From: CALBPI01 sp038524795
Lineage (GTDB): Bacteria; Pseudomonadota; Gammaproteobacteria; Steroidobacterales; Woeseiaceae
Length of the DNA stretch: 64,000 nucleotides
Assembly: GCA_038524795.1 (NCBI GenBank)
Contig: JBCBIJ010000002.1
Location: 248,001 to 312,000, forward strand
Direction: 5' to 3'
The notes under the pieces are model-generated. The model was not told the DNA's origin, ran no database searches, and saw only the letters and a program-made list of their open reading frames with translations. The translations under genes were made by a program, and so were the position numbers. Of this stretch, positions 32,945 through 40,435 are shown piece by piece (the first letter of the stretch is position 1; each line of letters starts with the position of its first letter).

Positions 32945-33730
32945 TCAGGACGGTTCGGGGTCGTTGATATCGTCGGTCGCGGGGCGTAACTCCACGACAT
33001 TGCGCAGGCTGGGCTCAGGTACGCCGCCCACAACGTGCGCCCGTTTGCGCCAGCTCGGCATCACGGGTGTGATCGCGGCAACCCGTTTGCGCGCATGCAG
33101 CAGGTAACACGCGGCCAACTCGGGCCACCAGCGCTTGCCGCGCTGCTCCCATTCGGGTGATGGCGGATGCCCCATGCCCGTGAGCGGCAGCCGAAAGAAG
33201 AAGCGCTGGTGGTCATAAACCCGCAAATCCAGCAAACGCAGCCAGTCGCGCAGCTTGCGGTCACCCAACGCGTTCTGGGTCCCTGGCGGAAAGCGCCCGC
33301 GCGACCACAGACGGCGGACACCCCAGAGCCCGAACGGTTTGAAACCCACAAGCAACAAACGACCCTCGCTGCGCAGCACGCGGTGTGACTCGCGAAGCAG
33401 GTCGTGCGGATTGGCTGTCAGATCCAGCGTGTGCGGCAGCAACACGGCATCTACGCTGTCCGAGTCGAACGGCAGGCGCGTGAAGTCGGCCGTCACGTCG
33501 CCGCCCTCGCCCGCTCCGTAAACCCGGGTGGCCACCTGGGTTCGTGCCAGCGGCGTGAAACCGGCCTCGTCGCCCCAGCGACCCACCTGCAGGAGGTGCT
33601 CGCCGAAAACGCCGTCCAACGCGTGCGTGAGCACCTCGGTTTCGGATGTTATCAATGACTTACCAAGCGGAAGACGCAGCCATGCGGGTCGCGTCGCGCG
33701 CCGGTTGTCGCTTGTTGGCGGCAGTGACAT
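32945..33730 (-). CDS. Class I SAM-dependent methyltransferase (YafS-like)
   Basis: A 261-residue protein with a degenerate SAM-binding start ('GEHLLQVGRWGDEAG') and the Methyltransf_11-type 'LPFDSDSVDAVLLPHTLDL' and 'HRVLRSEGRLLLVGFKPFG'. Its location beside rnhA-dnaQ and divergent from mltD matches yafS of enterobacteria. The substrate is unknown. The ATG at 33730 has GAGG upstream. Confidence 0.8.
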   Translation of the reverse strand: MSLPPTSDNRRATRPAWLRLPLGKSLITSETEVLTHALDGVFGEHLLQVGRWGDEAGFTPLARTQVATRVYGAGEGGDVTADFTRLPFDSDSVDAVLLPHTLDLTANPHDLLRESHRVLRSEGRLLLVGFKPFGLWGVRRLWSRGRFPPGTQNALGDRKLRDWLRLLDLRVYDHQRFFFRLPLTGMGHPPSPEWEQRGKRWWPELAACYLLHARKRVAAITPVMPSWRKRAHVVGGVPEPSLRNVVELRPATDDINDPEPS

Positions 33731-33773
33731 ACCTCGAATCTAGCCCCGCTTCCGCCGAATGTGAAGCCAATGC

Positions 33774-33801
33774 TTGATTTGCCTTAAGTGCTGGGTACGA
33801 T
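33774..33801 (+). promoter_or_regulatory. Candidate mltD promoter
   Basis: TTGATT (33774-33779), 16-base spacer, TACGAT (33796-33801). Transcription would begin near 33808, only about two bases before the ATG at 33810, and there is no Shine-Dalgarno sequence before that ATG. If both are right the mRNA is almost leaderless. Confidence 0.4.
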
Positions 33802-33809
33802 CGAGCGTT

Positions 33810-35453
33810 ATGAAAAACGTCGCTCCGCCCCGAATTGCCCGTCTGCTGGCCGCCGCCGGCTTGCTCGCCACCACTGTGATCGCGTCCGCCACGGAGCCTC
33901 GCGCCAGTGCCGACGGATCCTGGGGCAGCAGGACCGAAGCCCTCCCGCTGCCTGTCGGACCGGGCTTTGTGCCGGGCAGTCACGCGAGCTGGGTCACTGA
34001 GGACATCCTGTTCCACCAGCCCGTAGTGCCCGAAGCGGCGGCCGTCAACGTCGACCTGCTGGACCGCCTGCGTAACCGGTTCACTTTGCCCATCGCAGCG
34101 CAGCAACGCACGGACGCGCAACGCAACTGGTACCTGCGCCACCCCGATTACATGACCCGCGTGTTCGAACGCTCGCGCCCTTACCTGCACCACATCGTGG
34201 CCGAGCTCGAAGCCCGCGACATGCCTGCAGAACTCGCGCTGCTGCCGATCGTCGAGAGCGCCTTCGATCCGTTCGCCTATTCGCACGGCCGCGCCGCAGG
34301 TCTCTGGCAGATCATCCCGGGCACAGGCCGGCGATTCGGCCTGCAGCAGAACTGGTGGTACGACGGCCGACGCGATGTCGTGGCATCGACGCGGGCCGCA
34401 CTCGACTATCTTGAGTTCCTCGCCCGCCGCTACGACGGCGACTACGAATTGGCCGTGGCCGCGTATAACTCGGGCGAGGGCAATGTCGACCGCGCCATTC
34501 GCCGCAATCGCAAGGCCGGCAAGCCCACGGACTTCTGGAACCTGCGCCTGCCGCGTGAGACGGCAGCCTACGTACCCAAGTTACTGGCACTCGCCGACAT
34601 CGTGGCCGACCCCGCCAAACACGGGCTGACCCTGCCCGTCATCGAGAACGAGGCCCAGATCGACGTCGTCGACACGGGCGGACAGATTGACCTGGCGCTG
34701 GCGGCCACACTGGCGGGCATCGATGTCGACACGCTTTACCGGCTCAATCCCGGCTTCAATCAATGGGCCACGGCGCCCAAAGGCCCGCACGCACTCGTGG
34801 TGCCCATCGAACAGGCCGAGGCGTTTCGCGCGAACCTGAGCACGCTGCCCGACAACGAGCGGATGCGCTGGAAACGTCACAAGGTGCGGCCGGGCCAGAC
34901 GCTTTCGCATATCGCCGACGAGTACCGTGTGACGACCGCGACCATCAAAAGCGCGAATAATCTTCGCGGCACCATGATTCGCGAAGGCCAGCACCTCATG
35001 ATTCCGACGGCGAGTCAGCCGCTCGACGCCTACAGCCAAAGCGCCGACCAACGTCTCGCGCGCAAGCAAGACCGAAAGCGTGCGGCAAACCGCATCGACC
35101 ACCGTGTGCAGTCCGGTGACAGCCTTTGGACCATCGCGCGCCGCTACGGCGTGAGCACGCGCGCCTTGGCGTCCTGGAACGGCATGGCGCCACGCGACAC
35201 CCTCGTCGTGGGCCGCAAGCTCGTCGTCTGGACGGACAGTGCCGTCCCCTCTGGACCGGTATCCGGTGCACCCGGACTCACCCGGAAGGTGCGCTACACG
35301 GTGCGTAACGGGGATTCGCTGTCGCGCATTGCTTCGCGTTTCCGTGTCAGCGTCAACGACATCGCACGCTGGAACAATCTGGACGTGTCGCGCATCCTTC
35401 GCCCGGGTCAGCGGCTCACTATGTTTGTCGATGTGACGCGCCAGTCGAGCTGA
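33810..35453 (+). CDS. mltD: Membrane-bound lytic murein transglycosylase D-like, with three LysM domains
   Basis: A 547-residue periplasmic enzyme that cleaves the glycan strands of murein. Signal peptide (about residues 1-27), SLT domain near 130-260 ('ALLPIVESAFDPFAYSHGRA', catalytic Glu, 'AGLWQIIPGTGR' and 'VAAYNSGEGNVDRAI'), then LysM repeats near 355-400, 430-475 and 495-540 ('VRPGQTLSHIADEY', 'VQSGDSLWTIARRYG', 'VRNGDSLSRIASRF'). E. coli MltD is a lipoprotein; no lipobox cysteine is present here, so this form may be soluble. It is upstream of fabI on the same strand. Confidence 0.93.
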   Translation: MKNVAPPRIARLLAAAGLLATTVIASATEPRASADGSWGSRTEALPLPVGPGFVPGSHASWVTEDILFHQPVVPEAAAVNVDLLDRLRNRFTLPIAAQQRTDAQRNWYLRHPDYMTRVFERSRPYLHHIVAELEARDMPAELALLPIVESAFDPFAYSHGRAAGLWQIIPGTGRRFGLQQNWWYDGRRDVVASTRAALDYLEFLARRYDGDYELAVAAYNSGEGNVDRAIRRNRKAGKPTDFWNLRLPRETAAYVPKLLALADIVADPAKHGLTLPVIENEAQIDVVDTGGQIDLALAATLAGIDVDTLYRLNPGFNQWATAPKGPHALVVPIEQAEAFRANLSTLPDNERMRWKRHKVRPGQTLSHIADEYRVTTATIKSANNLRGTMIREGQHLMIPTASQPLDAYSQSADQRLARKQDRKRAANRIDHRVQSGDSLWTIARRYGVSTRALASWNGMAPRDTLVVGRKLVVWTDSAVPSGPVSGAPGLTRKVRYTVRNGDSLSRIASRFRVSVNDIARWNNLDVSRILRPGQRLTMFVDVTRQSS

Positions 35454-35491
35454 CGCCACGCGCGTTCGCCGCTTCCGTTAGAATGCCCCGC

Positions 35492-35508
35492 ACCGACGCG
35501 CCGTCGGT
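35492..35508 (+). promoter_or_regulatory. Hairpin in the mltD-fabI gap
   Basis: ACCGACG (35492-35498) pairs with CGTCGGT (35502-35508) with a 3-base loop, just upstream of the fabI ribosome site AAGGGGGG. A possible -10 (TAGAAT, 35479-35484) lies before it. It may mark the fabI transcript start or the end of mltD. Confidence 0.3.
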
Positions 35509-35531
35509 CACTGTGCAAGGGGGGTATCACC

Positions 35532-36317
35532 ATGGGATTTATGGCCGGCAAACGGGCCCTGATCGTCGGGCTCGCAAGTAACCGCTCCATCGCTTACGGC
35601 ATCGCATCCGCGATGGCACGCGAAGGGGCTGAGCTCGCCTTTACCTACCAGAACGACAAGCTCAAAGGGCGTGTGGAGAAGATGGCCGCCGAGTTCGGCT
35701 CCGAGCTCGTGTTTCCCATGGACGTCGCCCACGACGAGGAGATCGACGCTGCCTTCTCCGACCTGGCAAAAACCTGGGACGGGCTCGATGTCGTCGTGCA
35801 CTCCGTCGGTTTTGCCCCGCGCGACCAGCTCGCCGGCACCTACCTTGAGAGCGTGACGCGCGAAGGCTTCAGCATCGCCCACGACATCTCCAGCTATTCG
35901 TTTGCCGCGCTGGCCAAGGCCGCCCTGCCCCACATGAAGGGTCGCGACGGCGCCCTGCTCACGTTGTCCTATCTGGGTGCTGTTCGGGCAATTCCGAACT
36001 ACAACGTCATGGGCCTGGCCAAAGCCAGCCTTGAAGCCAATGTGCGTTTCCTGGCGGCCGACCTTGGCCCACAGGGTATTCGAGTGAACGGCATCTCAGC
36101 CGGCCCGATCAAAACACTGGCCGCCAGCGGCGTGGGCGGCATCCGCAAGATGCTCTCGCATGCGGAAGAAGTGTCGCCGATCCGCCGCAACGTGACGCCC
36201 ATCGACGTCGGTAACACGGCAGCGTTCCTCTGCAGTGATTTGGCGAGCGGGATTACGGGCGAAATCGTGTATGTCGATGGCGGCTACAGCCACATCGGCA
36301 TGTCGCTCGACGACTGA
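35532..36317 (+). CDS. fabI: Enoyl-[acyl-carrier-protein] reductase (NADH), FabI
   Basis: A 261-residue enzyme for the last step of each fatty-acid elongation cycle. FabI rather than FabG is shown by 'SNRSIAYGIA' after the cofactor strand and by the 'SYLGAVRAIPNYNVMGLAKA' block with Tyr147, Tyr157 and Lys164 (Tyr-x6-Lys). A very strong ribosome site (AAGGGGGG) precedes the ATG. FabI is the usual target of triclosan-type inhibitors. It converges on the symporter gene with four bases between the stops. Confidence 0.97.
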   Translation: MGFMAGKRALIVGLASNRSIAYGIASAMAREGAELAFTYQNDKLKGRVEKMAAEFGSELVFPMDVAHDEEIDAAFSDLAKTWDGLDVVVHSVGFAPRDQLAGTYLESVTREGFSIAHDISSYSFAALAKAALPHMKGRDGALLTLSYLGAVRAIPNYNVMGLAKASLEANVRFLAADLGPQGIRVNGISAGPIKTLAASGVGGIRKMLSHAEEVSPIRRNVTPIDVGNTAAFLCSDLASGITGEIVYVDGGYSHIGMSLDD

Positions 36318-36321
36318 GCGT

Positions 36322-37626
36322 CTACGTCACGGCATCGTCGGGGCGCACCGGCGGCATCGCCGCGCCCGCGACATTCGTGTCCTCGCCTTCCAGACGCGCC
36401 ACGATGGTGGCGCAGCAGGCATCGCCAAAGATGTTCACGGCGGTGCGGGCCATGTCGAGCACACGGTCGAACACCATGAGCACGCCTATGGCCTCAACGG
36501 GCAACCCGATGGCCGCGAGAATGATCGCGATGGCGACCAGTGATGCAGACGGTACGCCAGCCACACCAATCGATGTCAGCAGCGCGATCACCACGATCGA
36601 AAACTGCACCCCGAAGGTCAGGTCCAGTCCGTAGGCCTGTGCCAGAAACATGGCCGCCGTGCACTCGTAAAGTGCTGTGCCGTTCATATTGACGGTCGCG
36701 CCAAGCGGCAGCACGAAGCTTGAGACGCGCCCCGACACGCCGACACGGTTCTCAACACAGTCCATGGTCACGGGCAGCGTGGCCGATGACGACGAGGTCG
36801 AAAACGCCGTCAGCATCGCAGGACTCATCGCACCCAGCACGCGGTAAGGTTTTGCGCCCACAAGTCGCAGCAACAACGGCAGCGTCACCAGCGTGTGTAC
36901 GGCAAGCGCCGCGAGCACGACGAGCGAGAAGATAAACAGCGGTCGTGCGGCCTCGAAGCCTGTCTTTGCGACGGTCTCGGCGACGAGACCAAAGACACCG
37001 ATCGGCGCGAACTTCATCACGAGACCCGTGATGTCCATCATGATGTGGAACACGCCTTCCCAAAACGACGCCATGGTGTCGCGGTTCTTCTCAGGCAGCT
37101 TGGTGAGGAAGTAACCAAACAGCAGCGCGAAAAAGATAAGGCCCAACATCTGGCCGTCGGCTGCGGCTTGCACGATGTTTACAGGCACCATGCGCAGGAA
37201 CACTTCCACCACGTCACCGACCCCGCGGCCTTTGACGCGTTCGGCAACGTTGTCCGTGTCCTCTGTCAGCGCGAGCTGATCGCCGATAGGTTCGCCGTTG
37301 GCGACGCCAGGATTAACGACATTGATGAGCAGCAGGCCAACGAGAATCGCCAGCAGCGTCGTCAGCGCGTAGAACGCCAGGGTCTTGCCACCCAGGCGCC
37401 CCAGGTTGCCGCTCGAACCGATTCCGGCCACGCCGACGATGATCGATGACGTGATCAGCGGCACGATGAGCATCTTGAGCGCGTTCAGGAATAGCGTGCC
37501 GATGAAATCGAACACACCCACGATGGACACGCCCGCAATCGCGGTTTCAGTGCCCACGAGCCAGCCGGCAATGCCGGCGGCCACGATCGCAATCAGGATC
37601 TGCCAGTGCAGCGCGAGCTTGCGCAT
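36322..37626 (-). CDS. Dicarboxylate/amino-acid:cation symporter (DAACS, GltP/DctA family)
   Basis: A 434-residue inner-membrane transporter with about eight helices and two re-entrant loops. Family marks are the serine-rich 'AFSTSSSSATLPVTM' and the substrate/sodium site 'GATVNMNGTALYE', with 'FDRVLDMARTAVNIFGDA' near the end. It imports glutamate, aspartate or C4-dicarboxylates with Na+ or H+; which is not clear. The ATG at 37626 has GGGGAGGG upstream; the longer frame is a ppiD shadow. Confidence 0.93.
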   Translation of the reverse strand: MRKLALHWQILIAIVAAGIAGWLVGTETAIAGVSIVGVFDFIGTLFLNALKMLIVPLITSSIIVGVAGIGSSGNLGRLGGKTLAFYALTTLLAILVGLLLINVVNPGVANGEPIGDQLALTEDTDNVAERVKGRGVGDVVEVFLRMVPVNIVQAAADGQMLGLIFFALLFGYFLTKLPEKNRDTMASFWEGVFHIMMDITGLVMKFAPIGVFGLVAETVAKTGFEAARPLFIFSLVVLAALAVHTLVTLPLLLRLVGAKPYRVLGAMSPAMLTAFSTSSSSATLPVTMDCVENRVGVSGRVSSFVLPLGATVNMNGTALYECTAAMFLAQAYGLDLTFGVQFSIVVIALLTSIGVAGVPSASLVAIAIILAAIGLPVEAIGVLMVFDRVLDMARTAVNIFGDACCATIVARLEGEDTNVAGAAMPPVRPDDAVT

Positions 37627-37657
37627 GATGCCCTCCCCCGAGGCCTGACAGGGCTGG

Positions 37658-39553
37658 CTAGAGCCCGACCCCTTGCGAATCCAGCGCCGTACCGATTTCG
37701 ATCGACGTGTCGTCGATAACGCCCTGCTGCAGCGCCAGCATATCGCTCGTGCCCAGGCGACGTGCAAACTGGCTCCGCGCCGCCTCGATCTGCTGCTGCG
37801 TGATGTCGCCAGGGCTGCCCGGAATGACATCGGAAATGCGGTAGACGATGAAACCTGCACCAGGCGCTGACACACTACCCACGTGCATGCCGTCGTCAGG
37901 CACATCGGCCGCGAAGACAGCGGCCACGAGTGCCGCAGGCGCTTCAGCGTCCGCACGGCCCACGGCGCGCGTGGCTGTGTAGGTGGCGCCCGAATCAGCT
38001 AGCAAAGGCTCGAACTCGGCTTCAGGAGCGGCTGACAACGCCGCCGCCAACTGCGCACCGCGCTCGGCGGCGACATCCGATGCCGCCTGCTGACGCAGCT
38101 CCTCGGCAATTTCCTTGGCCACGGCTTCGAGCGGCTGACGGCCGGCATCGCTGCGCTCGCTGACCCGGAGCAGGATGGTGCGATCGCCCGTCAGGCTGAT
38201 GGGCTCCGACAACGCACCTGGCTCGAGACGCTCAAGCCCAAAAACGACCTCATCAATGTCGGTGCTTGGCCCGAACGGTCCCGGCGCGCCTTCGTTCAGC
38301 GATGCGACACTCTGAATCTGAACGCCCAGTGCTTCGGCGATCTGCTCCAGCGTATCGGACTCGAAGAGCTGGTCGGCGAGTGCTTCTTCAAGCGCGAACA
38401 GCTCTGCGGAGAGCTGCTCATTCAGATAGTCACGACGAACGTCCTCGACCACCGCCTCGAACGGCTCAATCTCGCCCGAGCGGATATCCGTCACCTGGAT
38501 GATGTGCAGGCCGAAATCGCTCTCGACCACATCACTGACCTGATTCGTCACCTGCGAGAAGATCGCGGCGTCGACACTCTCGGCGGGGTAGTCACCCGGC
38601 GACAGCCAGCCCAGATCACCGCCCTGGCGCGCCGAACCCCCGTCCTGAGAGTACGTCCGCGCGATGTCCTCAAACGGCTCGCCGGCACGCAGTCGCGCCA
38701 CGAGTCCGATAGCTTGCTCACGCGCAGCCGCCGCGTCTTCATTCGTGCGCAGCAGCACCTGCCGCGCGCGGCGTTGCTCGGGCGTCTCGTAGAGACTCTT
38801 GGTTTCCTCGTAGCGCGCGCGCAGCTGCGCGTCCTCGATCTCGATGCGTTCACGCGCAAGGTTCTGGTCGACCTGCACATAGTCGATGCTCGCCTGCGCC
38901 GGTGTCTGGTAGCGCGTGGGGTTCGACTCATACCAGCTCGCGACTTCGTCGTCACCGATGACAACGCCTTCAAGGAACGACTCGGGCGGCAGCACTGCGT
39001 ACTCAACTTCGCGCTGTTCGTTGGTCAGCTCGATGACGCGACGGAATTCCTCAGGCGTCACAAATGCGGATGCCGCCAAGTTCTCGCTGATCTGACCAAT
39101 GAGCATGCGCTGACGCTCGTCGGCCTCAAACGTACTTGGACTGAGGCTGTTTTGAGCCAGTACGCTGCGGTACAGCTGGCTATCGAATGTACCATCGGTC
39201 TGAAAGTCAGGGACCTCGCGAATACGTCGGGCAATTTGAGTGTCTGAGACAGCGTAGCCTGTGTTCGCCAGGTGGTTAGACAGCGCCACCTCTGTGACCA
39301 CCCGATTCACGGCCTCGGCCTGAATCTGGCGCAAGAATTCTGGGGGCAGGTTCTGATTGCCGAACTGCGCCGCGATCTGTCGGTACACGAGATTGACGTT
39401 CCGGAGCGGGATTTCATCGCCGTCAACTTTTGCCACGAACGACCGCGGCGTGATCGTGTAGTTAAGTCCTGTTCCAGCCAGCAGTAACAGGATGACGGCA
39501 AGCATGACCTTGCCCGTGGTACCGATGAAGGCTTCGCGAAGATTCTGCAGCAT
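37658..39553 (-). CDS. ppiD: Periplasmic folding chaperone PpiD (SurA-N and parvulin domains)
   Basis: A 631-residue inner-membrane-anchored chaperone near the Sec translocon. One N-terminal membrane helix (residues 15-33), a SurA_N-like segment to about 170, then a parvulin domain near 255-355 ('ARQVLLRTNED', 'YSQDGGSARQGGDLGWLSPG', 'DFGLHIIQVTDI'), and a long C-terminal region. It is downstream of the tRNA-Asp/Val genes and hup, the classic clp-lon-hup-ppiD order. Confidence 0.94.
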   Translation of the reverse strand: MLQNLREAFIGTTGKVMLAVILLLLAGTGLNYTITPRSFVAKVDGDEIPLRNVNLVYRQIAAQFGNQNLPPEFLRQIQAEAVNRVVTEVALSNHLANTGYAVSDTQIARRIREVPDFQTDGTFDSQLYRSVLAQNSLSPSTFEADERQRMLIGQISENLAASAFVTPEEFRRVIELTNEQREVEYAVLPPESFLEGVVIGDDEVASWYESNPTRYQTPAQASIDYVQVDQNLARERIEIEDAQLRARYEETKSLYETPEQRRARQVLLRTNEDAAAAREQAIGLVARLRAGEPFEDIARTYSQDGGSARQGGDLGWLSPGDYPAESVDAAIFSQVTNQVSDVVESDFGLHIIQVTDIRSGEIEPFEAVVEDVRRDYLNEQLSAELFALEEALADQLFESDTLEQIAEALGVQIQSVASLNEGAPGPFGPSTDIDEVVFGLERLEPGALSEPISLTGDRTILLRVSERSDAGRQPLEAVAKEIAEELRQQAASDVAAERGAQLAAALSAAPEAEFEPLLADSGATYTATRAVGRADAEAPAALVAAVFAADVPDDGMHVGSVSAPGAGFIVYRISDVIPGSPGDITQQQIEAARSQFARRLGTSDMLALQQGVIDDTSIEIGTALDSQGVGL

Positions 39554-39613
39554 GGGCGAATCCGACCTCTGTCTCTTTCGTTCTCAGGTCGACGACAGTG
39601 GCGCCGACCGCAT

Positions 39614-39644
39614 AAAAAAAAGCCGCCTGGGGTAGCAGGCGGCT
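39614..39644 (-). terminator. Rho-independent terminator after tRNA-Asp
   Basis: On the minus strand AGCCGCCTG, a 6-base loop and CAGGCGGCT are followed by eight T residues (39614-39621 read as A on the plus strand). The 9-bp GC stem plus U tract is a textbook terminator. It begins 10 bases after the CCA of tRNA-Asp and closes the tRNA-Val/Asp transcript before ppiD. Confidence 0.92.
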
Positions 39645-39653
39645 CGGGTATGT

Positions 39654-39730
39654 TGGCGGAGTGGACGGGACTCGAACCCGCGACCCCCGGCGTGACAGGC
39701 CGGTATTCTAACCAACTGAACTACCACTCC
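39654..39730 (-). tRNA. tRNA-Asp (GTC)
   Basis: A 77-nt gene including encoded CCA. Acceptor GGAGTGG pairs with CCACTCC, the T arm contains GGTTCGAGTCC and the anticodon loop reads CTGTCAC, giving GTC. It is followed by the terminator at 39614-39644 and lies 5 bases from tRNA-Val. Confidence 0.97.
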
Positions 39731-39735
39731 CGAAT

Positions 39736-39811
39736 TGGTGGGTGCTGAGGGGATCGAACCCCCGACCTTCGCGGTGTAAACGCGACGCTCTTCCAGCTGA
39801 GCTAAGCACCC
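39736..39811 (-). tRNA. tRNA-Val (TAC)
   Basis: A 76-nt gene including CCA. Acceptor GGGTGCT/AGCACCC, D arm with TAGCTCAGCTGG, anticodon loop TTTACAC (TAC), T arm GGGGTTCGATCCCC. It is co-transcribed with tRNA-Asp downstream, possibly as read-through from hup. Confidence 0.97.
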
Positions 39812-39888
39812 GCATTGCAGCGAGGACCGTCCAGCGGACCAGCCAATCGAGCCGAAGCCCCAGCTGCGCCGACCTTGCTGGACCGACA

Positions 39889-39905
39889 GCGTGCACAACG
39901 CACGC
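39889..39905 (-). terminator. Hairpin between hup and tRNA-Val
   Basis: GCGTGC (39889-39894) and GCACGC (39900-39905) form a 6-bp stem with a 5-base loop, 30 bases after the hup stop. There is no T tract, so it may be a weak terminator or a processing signal that separates hup mRNA from the tRNAs. Confidence 0.35.
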
Positions 39906-39934
39906 CCCGCCGGCCCCCGGCCTGCGAAGGCGCG

Positions 39935-40207
39935 CTAGTTTACGGCATCCTTCAGGGCTTTGCCAGCCTTGAAAGACGGCACATTGCTGGCCTTAATCGG
40001 GATCTCAGCACCCGTCTGTGGGTTGCGTCCCATGCGGGCTGCACGGTGTTTCACCTGGAAGGTGCCGAAGCCTACGAGCGACACATTGTCACCACGCTTG
40101 AGGCTGCCCGTGATGCCATCGAGCACGGCATCCACTGCCTTACCCGCGTCCGCTTTTGAAAGATCTGCTGCAGCCGCAACAGCGTCGATGAGTTCGCCTT
40201 TGTTCAT
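39935..40207 (-). CDS. hupB: DNA-binding protein HU (beta type)
   Basis: A 90-residue nucleoid protein. N-terminal helices 'MNKGELIDAVAAAADLSKAD', then 'VSLVGFGTFQVKHRAARMGR', and the beta-arm segment 'NPQTGAEIPIKASNVPSFKA', ending 'GKALKDAVN'. The order lon-hup-ppiD is that of hupB in gammaproteobacteria. The ATG at 40207 has GAGGG upstream; the longer open frame upstream is leader. The gene has its own strong promoter at 40376-40405 and a leader of about 160 bases. Confidence 0.96.
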   Translation of the reverse strand: MNKGELIDAVAAAADLSKADAGKAVDAVLDGITGSLKRGDNVSLVGFGTFQVKHRAARMGRNPQTGAEIPIKASNVPSFKAGKALKDAVN

Positions 40208-40354
40208 TGAGTTGCCCTCGCAATTAACTGTATTGCTCGGCCGACGCGTGCGTGCGACGGACCGAACTCCCCCCCTCGGTACACCGCGTTCGCCGGCATG
40301 GCGAAGTGTCTCGACGGTTGCGGCACACTGTGGCCGCGATGAGCCGTCGACTCC

Positions 40355-40364
40355 TGAGATCTCA
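40355..40364. promoter_or_regulatory. 10-bp palindrome at the start of the hup leader
   Basis: TGAGATCTCA is a perfect palindrome about 12 bases downstream of the hup -10 element, thus near +5 to +14 of the transcript. It could be an operator or a small 5' hairpin. The rest of the hup leader shows no feature that I recognise. Confidence 0.3.
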
Positions 40365-40375
40365 ACGGTCGCGTC

Positions 40376-40405
40376 GTTATACCAACTGCAAAAAACAGCT
40401 GTCAA
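40376..40405 (-). promoter_or_regulatory. Strong sigma-70 promoter of hup
   Basis: On the minus strand a consensus TTGACA (40400-40405), an 18-base spacer with a run of T, and TATAAC (40376-40381). Transcription should start near 40369 in the 228-base lon/hup gap. Confidence 0.8.
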
Positions 40406-40435
40406 CAAAGGGAAAAAGGGCTGCGAGTGGTGTGG

